Source of the DNA: Triatoma infestans
Taxonomy: Eukaryota; Arthropoda; Insecta; Hemiptera; Reduviidae
Length of the DNA: 64,000 bases
Assembly (NCBI GenBank): GCA_011037195.1
Contig: JAAEAF010014562.1
Coordinates: 40,422-104,421 of the forward strand
Direction: 5' to 3'
The position numbers and the translations under genes are program-made. Below, one piece after another: positions 1 to 12,716 of the stretch. Numbering within the stretch: the first letter of the stretch is position 1; every line of letters begins with the position of its first letter. The notes under the pieces were generated by a model. It worked only from the letters and a program-made list of their open reading frames with translations. It did no database searches and was not told where the DNA came from.

Positions 1-600
1 GGATTGGTTACAAAAAAAAAATGGTTTCTCAAACTAAGATTTGATTGGATTGAGTGAAATTAAGGTTTAAATTTATTTGATAAAAAACAAGTTTAAACTA
101 ATTGATCTAGGGTTTAAAAATTAAATTAAGAAAAATCGTATGATTTACACTAATTAAAGTGAATTGCTTATGACTGTTTTGAAATGAGATTAATATCAAT
201 TGAATTGAGAGAATAAGTTTTTAATTACATTGAATTAGTTTAAGCTGCTTTTCATTTAAAATGAAGATTTAATTGAATTAAGAGAATAAGTATAATTTAA
301 CCAAAAACTGGTTGATCAATGCATTTAATAAATTGAGAGAAAAGGTTTAATTATTATTTTTGAGTAAGTCTGATTTGATTGTTTTATACTGCTTGAATGG
401 AAGAGGTTCAATTGGCTTAAGAGAATAATTTTAATTGGTTTAAAAACGAGCCAAATTTGGCTGAATTAGTTTAAACTACTTGAAATGATGGTTTAATTGA
501 ATTTAGAGAAATGATTTAATTAGTTGGATAAAATAAAAATGATTGAATAAGTTGAAACAAGTTTGGAAATTAGCCTATATATTAAGCCAGAGTATACGAT
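1..600. repeat. Degenerate AT-rich tandem repeat
   Basis: A sequence of the type AATTGAGAGAATAAG followed by TTTAATT recurs at about 204, 275, 331, 413 and 498, spaced about 60-85 bases apart. The copies have diverged strongly. No coding signal is seen. Confidence 0.5.
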
Positions 601-639
601 CGTAGAGGGGCACAGGCTAAGGAGGTTATGGCTACTTAG

Positions 640-1345
640 GGAATCGATGAGTATCGACTAGCAGCAAAAAGAATAGTTGAGTCAAGAAAGGGGATGTGTG
701 CTCATGTGTGTGTATACTCAAGGAAATCAGTAGCCAAAATGAAGTTTTACTATTTTGGGTACCCAGGCATTCAGGTTATAAGGGCAACAAGAGGGCAGAT
801 CGCTTTGCCCAAAACGATTCCTTAGAAACCTTTCTGCGGTGTTGCAAAAAATGCCACATGAATACAGCCATCAGAAGTATGGGTGTACGACAGATCATCG
901 CAAGTTTCCAGACCAAGAGGCAGGGAAAAATAGTTCATTCACAAGCTACTCCAACAAGGCGTGCAATTATATAGATGACGTAAGGTCTCCTGACTAACTT
1001 AATGAAGCACATGCGATATGCATTGGCGTGAAAACGGAGAGCCTGTGTTTAGGTTTTGTCAGCAAAAAGAAGAAACAGCACTACATGTTGTACTGTGTCA
1101 ATGTGGAGGGTTGTGTGGCGGAAATTTCTCTTCTTGAGGGAGAAAAAACTGATCACTTCAAGTTTCACCCAGGAAGTCATTCACGGATACCCTGTGTTTA
1201 GGTTTTGTCAAGACCTAAAGAAAAAACACCACTGCATGTTGTACTTTCAGTGTGAGGGGCTTGTGTGGCTGAAAGTTCTCTTCTTGGGGGAGAAAAAATT
1301 GGTGACTTCAAGCTTCACCCAGAAAGTCATTCACCCTAGACTCAT
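640..1345 (+). pseudogene. Non-LTR retrotransposon 3' fragment, zinc motif duplicated
   Basis: The frame at 696-974 contains FWVPRHSGYKGNKRADRFAQ. This matches the last RNase H block of non-LTR elements (WVPGHxGxxGNExAD). About 80 bases further on comes PVFRFCQQKEETALHVVLCQ, the C-terminal C-x2-C...H...C zinc motif. The zinc segment is then repeated: about 1046-1195 and 1196-1345 are near-copies of some 150 bp, both starting CCTGTGTTTAGGTTTTGTCA. Stops and frameshifts make the fragment non-functional. It lies downstream of the CIRL stop codon. Confidence 0.7.
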
Positions 1346-3600
1346 AAGTCTAAATAAAGAAGACAGTCCTGGAGGAGGGTAACTCTACCTTTTGGATGCC
1401 ACAATAGACCCCATAAGGACCCCACAGAATCTAATCTACTCTGTAGTTTAGATTAGATCTGTAGCTTATGGCTCTGAAATGTGAGTGTTGATCAGAACGG
1501 AAAAGAAAAATCCTTAAAACCCATTTTTGGGTGAAGTCAGGATGGTGAATGGCTTTCAAGATTAGGACAAATCGAGAAGTTATGACAACTGTTCGGGGGT
1601 GTATGATCTTAGTAGAGTATTTGTTTGAAGCCAGCAGATTGGGATGGCTGTGGGATAAGGGCATGTGCAATAGAATGGAGAAAAACAAGAGGTACCAAAG
1701 TTAGTTGCTGAAGGAGGAAGGAGAATATTGACGAGTGATTAGGACTTGATTGGTTCATCTTTTGATATTAGTGAAAGAGAGATAGCAAGGAAAAATCTAT
1801 GAAAATTCAGCAACATAGTTTCAGTTCTTTGCCGAAAAAAGAGAAAGAGAAGAGAGAGAGAGGGGGGAATCCCTGAGAAACCCGAAATATGATAAAGTGG
1901 TAAATTCTAATTCTTAAGAGGTGAACAGATCCACACACCCAGCTCGCACATGGCACACACACACACACACACACAGCTTTACCATTGTTTTTTCCGCATC
2001 ACTTCACTATATATCCAACCCTTTCATTAGAAACCTAAATTATTTATAATCGCATCAAATATCCACAGAATTCTAATCTGATTTGTCCAGCCATGTTTGT
2101 TCTTATTTAAATAATTAATACAAAATTACAAAATATCGTTGCGCAACTTAAAACAGAAAAAAAAAACCTAATAAACTTATGACTACTATATATATATATT
2201 TTTTTTGTTTTTTTATTATTTTTAATAAAAATACAACAAATATAATGTATAAAAAAAATATATACAATCCAAAGAATTATTCGAATTTAAAACAAAAAAT
2301 TATATTATTTAATTAATTTTTTTTTTTTTAAGTTGAGATTGTCAGTTCATCTCAGTTAATTTTGTCTATGGTGGATTTTTTTAACTAAGATTGTCTAGGA
2401 TTTTGAACTAAAAAAAATGAAAATTTGAGATTAACAGCTCCGGACTAGAGGTTTCTATGTGTGTGTGTGTGTGTGGCTCCACTGAAGATTATACGATCAG
2501 ATCATAATTGGAAAGGTTGCAAGAAAAATGGAATTCCCTATAAAATGTCTTTTTTCAAAGTGAAGGAGCTACATAAAAAGTCCTCCCCCACCACCACCCA
2601 CCCCCAAAAAAGCGGGAGACTTTTTTAAAATTGGGCCGAAACAAAAGGAGAGTGTAGCCACATAAATTTGTCACAGCATATAAGCTCTGATCAAAGTTTC
2701 GTATGTTCCATCTAAAATTGTTTTGAGTTTTGGAAATTCCCAACATAACAACTTGGCATCTTTGCTGATATCTGCCGCTACAGCATAGCTTCTTTTTTTT
2801 CGGTTCTTAGAAATTTTGGGAATCTAGGAAGATTTCTAGATTGAGGATATCTTCTTTACAAACACCACTGGACACCGTTTGATAGCATCACAGTTCGTCA
2901 GCAGATTTTTTGAAGCTTGCGATATCACCCCCTCAATTTCACCCCAAGAAATAAAATCTGCAGTCACCATCGCCCCGCGTTCTACGCCCAGAAAGCCCCC
3001 TGAGACTACAAAAAGAAAAAAAAAACGAAATCAAAGCCAAAAAATACTTTATCCAAGGTTAAGTCAACACTTCAAAACTGACCGCGAAGTTGTTATTTTG
3101 GATTGAACTTGTTTTAAAACTGGTTGTGGGGAAGGTGGTTGTGAAAAAAAAAGAAGATCTGTTATGAAACACTCACATGTCTATCAATTACTGCAATTTA
3201 TATAGTTATGGAATAAATATGTAGTTGGGTCCACCGCAATCATGCATAACATCATATCGTGCATGCTTCATTTTCTTGGTGCTGACCGATTTCCCCATAT
3301 TCTCATCCATCATCGAATGTTATTATAACCATAATAAACCTCGTAACATAACAATCAATCAGAAACATTAAGTGAATAAAAACTCTCCTCGCTGATAAAT
3401 ACTGGACACCCCCCCCCCCAAATTGAAGCCATGCTACGATGTATAAAAGCATAGGAATTTTGTAAATGTTAGTTAAAAATGTAGTCTTAGAACACTGCTA
3501 TTAGCGTGACTATGAAGGTAGATGTCATGTCGTCAAAAGTTCTTAGGCGTGATTTTTTTTTTTTAGAAATACCTCAGTTTTTTGGGGGGGTTTCTGAGGG
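1346..3600. other. No gene recognised; microsatellites and AT-rich DNA
   Basis: The stretch includes a GA-rich run near 1843-1863, a (CA)n run near 1957-1974, a (GT)n run near 2457-2476 and very AT-rich DNA at 2100-2340. A C-homopolymer occurs near 3410. Short open frames have no recognisable domain. Confidence 0.6.
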
Positions 3601-3654
3601 CAAAATATGGCTATGGAGCTTCCTCTGTTCAGTGTATGTCATCGCCTTGAATGC

Positions 3655-3960
3655 ATAAAAATAACACTATGGCTGTAGATAGTTTGGGACGCATGGGGTG
3701 GGGGACTTAATTTTCCCCTTCCCATGGCTCTAGTTGGCTGACGTTGCAGATAAGATCTAAGCACTCCCCATCCTATTGGCTCTTCTACCAAAGTCGCGTA
3801 GTCTAGTTTTGCGCCGGAAGGAAACCCGTTAATCTTTTTTCCCCCATTTCCTACTTTTCTCCTTTCCTTGAGCAGAGACAACCACGTTCTGCTCATACAA
3901 AGGGTCGCATCATATTTTACTCAAACAGTAACGTAAACGAGCAACGTAAGGCCCAGCCAT
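3655..3960 (-). repeat. Interspersed repeat F, copy 1
   Basis: Shares long blocks with 8985-9255 and with arms of the fold-back at 4200-4985. Shared landmarks include GGGACTTAATTTTCCCCTTC, a TGGCTCTTCTACCA-type block, GGAAACCCGTTAATC and a GTTCTGCTCA block. No coding potential is recognised. The orientation is arbitrary. Confidence 0.55.
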
Positions 3961-4199
3961 TGAATAAGGCTACGCACGTTAGGGCACTTGGTACAGTTGG
4001 AGGCTGGATAGCATTTATGATTTCATTTTCTTGGTTTTGACCGGATTCTCATCCTTCGTCAGAGTAAGACTTAGTCAATTTATGTAGAGAGTTAACCTTC
4101 AACTTATTAATGTTTCTGTGAATGGTCTATATATCAAGATTAAAGGAAACCCCTCGTTGGTAGAATAAATCGCAGAAAATTAAAAAAAAAAAAACCTGT

Positions 4200-4985
4200 T
4201 TAGTAAAACAGTTTTTTAGGTTTCCGCGGCCATTTTCATGAAAAACACTTAGGTTTCCGGGTTGAGGAAGCGTCAGTCGTTTGCTAGAAACTGAATTTTC
4301 GCCCATATTGCACTAGAGCCTCTTTAGGGTCATTGCACCTGCTAATGGAGCAATGAACCTTGGTCGAGAAGGGGGCATGGCTCTTTCCTCCGTCTTCTTG
4401 AACAGCATCTTTGCTGCAGGTGGTAGGTAAGGGCTTAATTTTCTTACTTGTTCATGGCTCGCTGGCGGACAAGGCATGGTGCTTGGCATAAGTCTCCCAT
4501 CCCACTGCCCTCCTACCAACATTTTAACCTTGTTAACGTGTTGTGATTAATCTTTCTGTGACACGTCTTAAAGAACATATTCACAATGTAACGCATAACA
4601 AGACAGAGAAGTCTACTCTCTGTATAAAGAGAGACGATGGACTCCGTCTAAGCAGAACATGGCTCCTCCTGCTCAGAGAAAGGGGTGAAAAAGCAGGGAG
4701 GTTTTCCGAAGCAGGACAAGGTTGAAACTTTAGCAGGAGGGCTGTGTGAGATCTCGTCACTCGCCAGCCAGCCATCCGTGAACAAGAGAAAAATTAAGCT
4801 CCACCCACCACCTATAAGGAAAGATTTTGATCAAGAAGTCAGTCAAGATGGCGCAAGAAGGAGCTATGCACTTAATCTGAAGAGGTTCAATTGTAATATG
4901 TGCAAAACGTCGTCAGTTTCTAGAAACCACTGACACATTCTCAACCCGGAATCTCAAATGTTTTTTCCTGTTTAGTAAACTTTCA
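4200..4985. repeat. Fold-back (large inverted repeat)
   Basis: The left half (GGTTTCCGGGTTGAG, CAGTCGTTTGCTAGAAACTG, GCTCGCTGGCGGACAAGGC) returns reverse-complemented in the right half (CACTCGCCAGCCAGCC, CAGTTTCTAGAAACCACTGAC, CTCAACCCGGAATC). The arms are about 350 bp and diverged. The inner part belongs to repeat F. The motif CGCCCATATTGCACTAGAGC near 4301 is the reverse complement of a decayed hammerhead-like segment also seen at 35075-35115. Confidence 0.65.
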
Positions 4986-6060
4986 ATTCCGGTCAACTGG
5001 AGTTTTTTTTGGTTTTATGTCAAAAAGTGATAGGCCTACATTATGTTATATATACATAAAGTTTAAAGAAAAAAATTTGGAGGCATGTTCAAGAAAAGCA
5101 CCAAAAAAATAATGAAAAATTCATACAGTAAAGTGATACTTTTGGTTGACCGATTTTGACCATATTATTTTGTAAGCCCCCCCCCCCCCCGAAAGTGTGC
5201 CTAAACAATCAAAATATTTTTCAATTACACCTATAAGAAACTGCAGTAAGCTGAAGTGTTGTAAGTGGTTTTCACATCAGATTTGGATTTTTTACTTTAT
5301 CTTGTGTCTCAATCTTTTTAATCATGTTTTTAAAGTCCTCCCTTGGATACGGAAAATCACTGTAAGTTCAAACTTATGTTTAAACCTAACCAACAATGGC
5401 TTCCAAAAATATTCTTTAAACTTCGGTTTGCCATTTAAACCTAGAAACCACTGACATATTCTCAACCCGGAATCTCAAATGTTTTTTCCTGTTCAGTAAA
5501 CTTCCAATTCCGATCAAACGACAAAACGACATATTTATTAAAGCTCTCCTAAAATGCCACTTTGCCCTCTGATACAAAGAATTATGCCAAACACTAATGG
5601 TCGCCAGAATATGAGAGATCAAAAATACTCAAAGGTAAATTTACAGCCAACTCTACCGAAAAGACCATGGTTTCTTCTTAGCCATAACGAAAGTAGACAG
5701 TTCGTCCACTACAATGGTCAAGTGGTACCAAGTGGTACCACATATAAATTATTAAGGAATTGGGTCATTTCTAAAAGTCCTGGATACGAAATTTTTAAAA
5801 GGCCTTATAAAATATAAACATAATTAATCCCCCATGATGTTAGAGAGAGGGGGGACACTTCGAAATTAATTCACTTTAATTTCATCAACAACTTTACTGG
5901 AAGATTTAAAGTTAAAAATATGAGTGATAAAAATGTGCATTTTCAAACATATTATGCTGTATGAGTTTCGGAAGGATTCAAATTGTGATTTGCAAAATTT
6001 AGGTAAAAAAATTTCAACTTGGAAGACCAACTGAAAAGTCTGGTCGCCCTAACTTCTGGT
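4986..6060. other. No gene recognised
   Basis: AT-rich sequence with a C-homopolymer at about 5178-5190. A short second copy of the fold-back terminus is present at 5440-5515 (CCTAGAAACCACTGACATAT and following). Open frames at 5197-5817 have no recognisable domain. Confidence 0.55.
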
Positions 6061-6069
6061 TGAAAAATG

Positions 6070-6600
6070 CAATGAGGGGGTGGCTAGGGAGGGAGCCTCC
6101 TTACCTTTTTGTGGTCCTGGGCCATCCTTTGCTGTCACTAAGCGGTTTTCTGCGATAATCAGATTAGACATTGGGAGAAACGTTGGAAGGACCACGCAGG
6201 GGTGCCTTCAGGCTAAAAGATTTATGAAAGGGACTAAACAGGAAGTTTCGGATTACCTCCTGCTCTGAGCAGGATAAGATGGAGGATTTTAGTAGGTGTA
6301 GGAACACATATGGGTGTAGTCATTTACATAATATAGGTAGGACGTCTAGTCCCGTATGTCAGAATTGTGATGATGGAATTTGGAAAAAAAATGTATCACT
6401 ATTATTTATGTCAGTGTCCCCGTTTTGCTGGTATTAGGTTTCGTATCTTTGGTAGGGCCTCACTCTCACGGGAAAGCCCGGGAGGGCTGGAGCGATAGAA
6501 TATTTTAGGATATTGTAGACAGACCGGTAAACTACCGGGGGAGATTAATTAGGGGGATAAAAGCCACATAGGCTTAGGTCCCATGCCAATAGGCACCCAT
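6070..6600 (+). pseudogene. Non-LTR 3' fragment (RNase H end and zinc region)
   Basis: The frame at 6080 reads AREGASLPFCGPGPSFAVTK, which is the segment following the RNase H active site in several elements here (compare LGASLPFIGP on the minus strand near 18.4 kb). After in-frame stops, a shifted frame gives SSPVCQNCDDG and a YYLCQCPRFAGIRF-like block, which is the C-terminal zinc motif. Heavily damaged. Confidence 0.6.
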
Positions 6601-8480
6601 GACTTAATAATAACATGGTTGATGATATGTCTGAAATTCATATCAACAGCATTTCGTTCCGATGTGTTTCTTTTCTAAGCTTGATGTTTGAGTATTGACA
6701 AAATCATGATCAATTTTTTTTTTTTTTTGTGAACGCATTGCTGATACATGAATTTTGACAGAAACCTTCATATCCAAAGTGGTGGTGTTCTTTAAAACTA
6801 GCGAAATAATAAGTTTGAACTTTCTGCGATTTACCCGTGTAATAAATACATGGGTTCATTGCCACAAACATACAGGCTTAAAAACTTATTTATTTTTTTT
6901 GTCTGCAACCTTATTAATAATTTTTAATAAATTATTGAAATAAATAATAAAATGGTAAATACTTTTAATCACAAACGAAAGAAAGTATATATATATATAT
7001 AAAATATTTTCTCTTTTCTCACAGCTGACGTAAAGAAATATTATTCAACTCTAACTAGCCCGATTGAAGTTATAACAAACAGAGTTAAAAGATTATAGAG
7101 AGATGGAGTCTTCATTTTTTTCATATATTTGTTTACATTCATATTAGATTAAGAAACCAATTTAATACGGTTAAAGGGGGGGGGATTTAATATTCAACAT
7201 ATGAGTATAATTCAGTATAGCGCCACAAGTGCCCCCAAAAAATTTCTAGTTACTCCCCCCCATATACGCCATTATTAGGAAATCCCATTGAAATCAAAAA
7301 ATGCTTACTAGACCAGCCAACGCATAATAGATCATATATAGAAAAATAAAAAAAAATTTGCAAAAATACAAATAGGAAAACAAGTTTATAATTACAAATA
7401 TTTGTTTATCTATAAGTTCAAATTTTATGTTGTATTTTTTTAAGTACATTTTTTTTTTAAATTTTTTTTTAATTAAAATTTTAAATTATTTATAAATTTA
7501 ATTACAGATATTACCTATTATATTTTTTACTGTTTAAATAATTTTTTTTTTTTTTTTTTATTTACGTACTTAAAATGTAACAAAAATATATTTCAATCAC
7601 ATATAATATAACAATTAAGTTATTACAAGAAATACAGCTAGTATTTTTTTTTTTTTTTAAACGTTGCGTCAAATAAATTTTTTTTTTTTTTTAATTATTT
7701 CCTTTTATTTTTATTTTTATTACTCGTGTTCGTATTTTTATTTATTTATTTATTTTTTTGTCAACGGTATATACAAGAAACATACAGTTTTTTTTAAATA
7801 TTACATATCTCCGTATTGCATCTTCATTTTAAATTTAACAATAATACTAAACGAAATTAAAAATTAAAATAAAAAAAAATAAAATAAAATAAAAAATATG
7901 CAATAACTCGTGCATATAAATATACATTATACAAAAGAGGCATTTTTTATTTTACATATATATTTAGTCTCACGAAATAAATATATATATATATATTTTA
8001 AACACTTAGGAAGAACAAAAAGCAAAATATGTTAACTACACACATTTTATATGGGAGGCTCAAAAAAAAAAAAAATTACATTTGAAAAATATTTTATTTT
8101 TGTGGCTCGAAACCGAAAAAAAAAATTAAGGATGTAATTTCTTGATTTATAAATTCAAATGGTGGTAGGGTGGGGTGGATCTCAGGAAATAAGGGATATT
8201 GATTCGTGTTTGGAGTAAAAGTGTTGGTCAATATGGCCGGAGAAAGGATCTACCGGCCCAGCCCCCCTCTTCTTCACTACTAAGAGGTTCATTACTGTAT
8301 TGGCTTTCATGGTGTGAACGATCCTGAAGAGAAAGGTTCAATGCAACATGGGCGGAAACGTCGTTTTTTTTTAAGTAAACCACCGGAAACGCGAAGTGTT
8401 TTTTCAATAAGAATAAATTTAATGTAAATTCAATTTGGGGAAGGGGGAGCAATCCAGCCAGTTTATTAATTTTTTTTTTA
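6601..8480. other. Very AT-rich DNA, no gene recognised
   Basis: Long T and A homopolymers, (TA)n at 6986-7001 and 7979-7996, and low-complexity ATTT repeats around 7400-7760. Open frames such as 7664-7867 are products of poly-T and poly-A. Confidence 0.7.
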
Positions 8481-8481
8481 A

Positions 8482-8712
8482 ATTTAGGGCACGTCAACGG
8501 TCTCTGGTCATTAGCGCCCCCGGAGCCTTCTCAGTGCACTACTGGCTTCTGGACAGTGTTCTCTCGTTACAGGACAACACTGTCCATCACCGAACGTGAG
8601 CTGTATAGAGGCTCCTAGGAAGAAAAAGTCTAAGGGCAGCAGCTAGACTCGAACCCGGCACCTCCGCGTTGCTAGTCCAGTACGCTAACCACTTAGCTAA
8701 TCCCTTCCCTCA
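8482..8712 (-). repeat. tRNA-derived SINE, copy 1
   Basis: Read on the minus strand, a tRNA-like head carries GATTAGCTAAGTGGTTAGCG (A-box region) and GGGTTCGAGTC (B-box region). A body with GAACACTGTCC and GAGAAGGCTCC follows, then a T/A-rich tail. Four further copies occur at 13050, 22380, 32001 and 62141. The anticodon-loop position reads TAGCA, so an Ala-type tRNA ancestor is possible but unproven. SINEs of this kind are transcribed by RNA polymerase III. Confidence 0.85.
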
Positions 8713-8984
8713 GTTTATTAATTAATTAATTAATAGTTAAAATTCTAGTTTAGCAAAATATGTTAACACCTACATTTTATATGGGAGGCTCAAAAAAAGA
8801 AAATAATTTCTTTTGATTTTTTTAAAGAATACAAAACACTTATTATTTTTCAATAGTTCTAAATTTGAAGAAGGGTAACTGTCCACTGTCCCGAAACTAT
8901 AGTATTATGCTTTGAAATAATGTAGAAAAAAATTATGTATAATTATAATTAATTAATAAATTTGCTGGATTGCACCAAAAAAAG

Positions 8985-9255
8985 AAATGGGGGACTTAAT
9001 TTTCCCCTTCCATGCCCCTGGTTGGTCGGCGTTATGAATGAGATATAATATCTCATCCCACTGGCCCTTCTACCAGTGTTTTAGTCTTGTTTTACACCGA
9101 AAGGAAGCCTGTTAATCATTTTTTTCCTTGCGTTCCCCCCCCCTTCTGAGCAGAGGCAGTCATGTTCTGCTCAGACATAGAGTGTATCATTTCTATTTTA
9201 GCAGTAACATAACCATCAGATAGAAGCTCGAAATATAAGGCCAGGCCATTGAAAC
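8985..9255 (-). repeat. Interspersed repeat F, copy 2
   Basis: Aligns by eye with 3655-3960 across GGGACTTAATTTTCCCCTTC, CCCTTCTACCA, GGAAGCCTGTTAATC, CATGTTCTGCTCAGAC and AAGGCCAGGCCATTG. No coding content is recognised. Confidence 0.6.
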
Positions 9256-10840
9256 GATCGAACTAAATAGTTAGTTTAGGGCATTTGCTTCAAATTGTCA
9301 TTTTATCCTATCCTATAAAACCATTGTAAAAGGCAAGCGAAGAAGGTCAGCCTAGGTTAAAATTGGCAGGATGCCTTGCAGAAACGGGGTCTCGTATGGA
9401 GCAAGGGAAGTGAATTTTGGAAGTAAGGGGGCTTTGTAAACTTCTTCCTTATACTGTTTAAGTGGTAGAAAGGGACTTGATTATGAAGATGAAAGTTATT
9501 CTCCTCCTAAATTTCTAATGGCCCTCTTACGATACTTCTCTGAGGACAAAGACTTCAAAATGTCTGCAAAAAAAAAATGCCTAATTGTAGACTAATGTAC
9601 TGCAAGTGCAGGAAATTTTCCAATTTTGTCCTAACCAACGTGCTGCTTTTTGGCATCATTGCAAGGCGATACTATCCTGAAGAAGCTCATTATAATATGG
9701 AGCAAAATGCCAGTTTATAACAAACTAAATATGTGGTGTCAACCCGAAAACCTAAATATTCTAGAGGCATATCAACAGTTTTCACAGCAATCCTTCCCAT
9801 CCCAGCTTTGTGGTGGTGTGCTCAGTTGGTGGAATCCCGAAAATGGAGGCAAATAATGAGATGTTACTGTCTTATATAGACAAACATCTGGTTGGATCTT
9901 CTACAAGGGTCGGAGGCACTGTGGTTTATGGAGATAGCTTTGCTCATGTCCGGGACTACTTTGTATCGAGTTTTTTTTTAGATAAGAGGAAGTAACACCC
10001 AAACCGAAGAGATTAGGGTTCACAAGACTAAGAGGCTTGGAACAAGTAAGTCTATGTTGGATTTTTTTCTAGTTCCGGCTTGTTATTTTTCTTTGGATTT
10101 AAGTTACATGAGAGGCCCAATTCCAAATCACTTCTGGGTAAGAATGTTGTTGTAGTTGTATGCTGTACAGTGTACGGTATGCCAAGACTTAGCCCCTAAG
10201 TGGTCGATGAAGGAGGTTAAAATTATGGATATAACAATAAAAGAAAGGTCCTAGGTATGTGGTATAAATAAATTAGACGTAAATTTTTAGATGCTAAATA
10301 TGAGGGGGGAGAAGTGTTTCAAGGCTAAAAAACTTCTGGGGGACAACCAGAAGCAGAAAAGAGGGGCCATTAAGATATTCGCACTCATTTGGGACACTGT
10401 AGACTTAGGAGCAAAATAGCTTAACAGGGGGGGAGGATAACCTTTTCCTGGGAGAGGGAAAATACTGGCTAATAAAATTCATGTCACTCGTCATAATCTT
10501 AAACATAAAAGAGCAGCCCAAAGACCAAATCTGCCAGACGATGTTTTTTTGCAGGTAAGAATGCCGTGTGGTGATCATGCCTCGGTTCCCAACGCCATGT
10601 CTAGTTGTATCACATCCGCTGTAACTTCTAATTTTTTCTATTCCAAAACATTGGGTTCAACACTGTTTGCACCACCATAGCGAAGAAGGAATCCAAAACC
10701 TTGACATTGATTATGGTGATCTATTACTCCTAAATCTGATTTTTAAAAAAACAGGATTGGCAGAGTGCGCTTTCTAAACGAATAAATGCGTAGAGATTTA
10801 TTTTATTTCTTAGCTTGGGTAGCCTAGTTCCACCTTGTTT
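9256..10840. other. No gene recognised
   Basis: Moderately AT-rich unique-looking sequence. The short frames at 9650-9995 show no known domain and no splice-supported continuation. Confidence 0.5.
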
Positions 10841-10857
10841 CGGCGGCGTTCACCCAA

Positions 10858-10896
10858 CATCCTGAAGTTGAGCCAACACCTGAAACCAGTCGATGA
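10858..10896 (+). ncRNA. Decayed hammerhead-like core (family A)
   Basis: CATC, then CTGAAGT, a short segment, then GAAACCAGTCGATGACCAC. It preserves the family A stem I arms (CATC/GATG), the GAAAC block and the GTC cleavage-site position. The CUGANGA box ends in T and stem II no longer pairs. Predicted inactive. Confidence 0.45.
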
Positions 10897-10899
10897 CCA

Positions 10900-12460
10900 C
10901 AAAATAGTAGCAGGCAATCCAAGATGTGTGGGAGGAAACCTAAACCACCATGTCTCGTAACATGAATAAAATACATCAGGGTTCATCCGGAGACCATTGT
11001 ATAATCCCACGTCTTATAAACGCATGCTGTATCATCCAGGATGAATTATTGTGAAGCTGTTCCCCCCCCAACCTTTCTTCTCTCTGTAGCTTCATTTTAT
11101 CTAAGAGTAATCTCGATGATAAAAAACACTTCAAAGCATTCCTAGGAAACATAATGGGAGCCCAATGTAGCGGCCTAAGAACATCTAAGATCACGATCTA
11201 GAATCCTGCGACTTTTCTTTTCTTATTTTTTAAGTAAACTTCTATTTTTTTCTTTATAAAGTATATATATATAAAAAAAATGACTTAGCAAGACAATTTC
11301 AAAAATCAAGAAATTACATCCCTTCCATACGGTTATTGACAAACTTCATACCTGCACTTTTATTTGTATACAAATTTCAACATCTATATATTCTTGGAAT
11401 AAAAGATTTTAAGTGCATTTAAAATTTGCTTGTATATAATACCACAAAAGTCACACACAAGGTTTACAGGCAAAAAAGTTTCAGGAATGCATTTCTGGGA
11501 GGGGGGCAACAAAAAGTCAATAATGGGATCTTCTTAACTATTAATATATGTCGATTTTATTTTATTTTATTTTTTTTTTTGTGATTAACCAAAGATTTGA
11601 TTGGTGATTTGATAACTCGAAATTCATAAGGTTCGACCAGAAGTAAAAAAAAAAAAAAAATTCTTTGCCAACGTTTCGAATAAATTTTCGAATCTTTTTC
11701 AATACCAACCAAAAAATATGTTTATGTTACAAATCTTTAAAACATATGGGGGATTCACAAAACTGAAATATACCAGAAAAAAATTATATGGTATCTGTCA
11801 TTATGACAAATACGTTTTTTCAACACCCTCCAGAACTCTCTAAACCCGCCCTCCCCCTTCCTCGCTATGTGAAAACGTTCGTTCGCTTTTTACCAAATAG
11901 TGCTTCCCCCCCCAAAAAACGTATTCTACGTTCTAATCTAGAAACTCGGAGCCTCCAAAAGAAGGTTCAGAGCACTAAGACCTCAGCTGGGCCCATTGTG
12001 CACCTATTCTACGTTAATATACTAAGGAACTTACAAAAATGTATTCTGAGTGTGTAGTGTGCGAAATATAATGTAACTGTTGTGTATAGCTGTCTTGTTT
12101 ATTTAAAAATGTAACATTCAAGATTTTTTTTGATCTTTTAGAAAAAAAAGTTCGATTCCCGTCCGTGAGAGCAAAGTCGGTCGGTTGACCCAGCATCGTG
12201 ATAAAAAGTGGGGAAGCTATAGTTAGCTAGTAGTACCCTAGGTAGCGAAGGCTGGAACTTAAACGGCGTGGGAACTGCGGCGTCCTTACCACACCACCCC
12301 TATTCAAATCGCCGTCTAGCAAGCCTAGGGACCCTTCATGGGCAATTGTCCCTTCAGGGGTTTAGAAAGAAAAGCTGGGAATTGGGAAAAAATCAAGGTT
12401 TGCACTAGTATGGTTTGGCAATGTCCAGAGAATTTGTGAGTAAGTAATTGAATATACAAA
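10900..12460. other. No gene recognised
   Basis: AT-rich intergenic sequence. Open frames at 10810-11194 and 11788-12196 show no recognisable domain. Confidence 0.5.
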
Positions 12461-12544
12461 TCTGATAGTTGTAGTGTGGTTGGTTCTGCAGAGCTGGAAA
12501 GTATCAGAAGATATTTTCGGTGAATGCCTGCTACTTTTTGTGAT

Positions 12545-12583
12545 CATCGACCCGGTTTCGGGCGTTCGCCCATCATCAGGATG
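12545..12583 (-). ncRNA. Hammerhead-ribozyme-like core, family A
   Basis: On the minus strand: CATC (stem I, 3' strand), CTGATGA (catalytic box), T, GGGC-GAAC-GCCC (stem II with a 4-base loop), GAAAC, CGG, GTC (cleavage expected after C), GATG (stem I, 5' strand). Every conserved core position of the type I hammerhead is present. The very short stem III resembles minimal hammerheads reported from Penelope-like elements. Activity is inferred, not shown. Confidence 0.72.
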
Positions 12584-12680
12584 TTTGTGTCAAAAGAGTG
12601 TGATAATATAGACTTGCACAGAGCAATTTATATTCTGTGCAAGTCTATATTTATCATACTGTTTTAACAAAAAAATAATT

Positions 12681-12716
12681 CTGATGATGGGCGAACGCTC
12701 GAAACCCGGTTGATGA
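12681..12716 (+). ncRNA. Hammerhead-ribozyme-like core, family A
   Basis: CTGATGA, T, GGGC-GAAC-GCTC (stem II with one G-U pair), GAAAC, CCG, GTT, GATGATC. The core is intact, with U at the cleavage position, which hammerheads tolerate. Upstream AATT replaces CATC, so stem I pairing is weaker than in the opposite arm. Confidence 0.62.

Noticed and set aside
3404..3420. C and G homopolymer runs (also near 5178, 18875, 23330, 32515) as regulatory or G-quadruplex elements
   Set aside because: Single uninterrupted runs scattered in repeats, more likely slippage or assembly features; no repeated G-tract pattern.
7664..7867. ORF rich in Phe and Tyr, seemingly membrane-like
   Set aside because: It is translated poly-T and ATTT low-complexity DNA.
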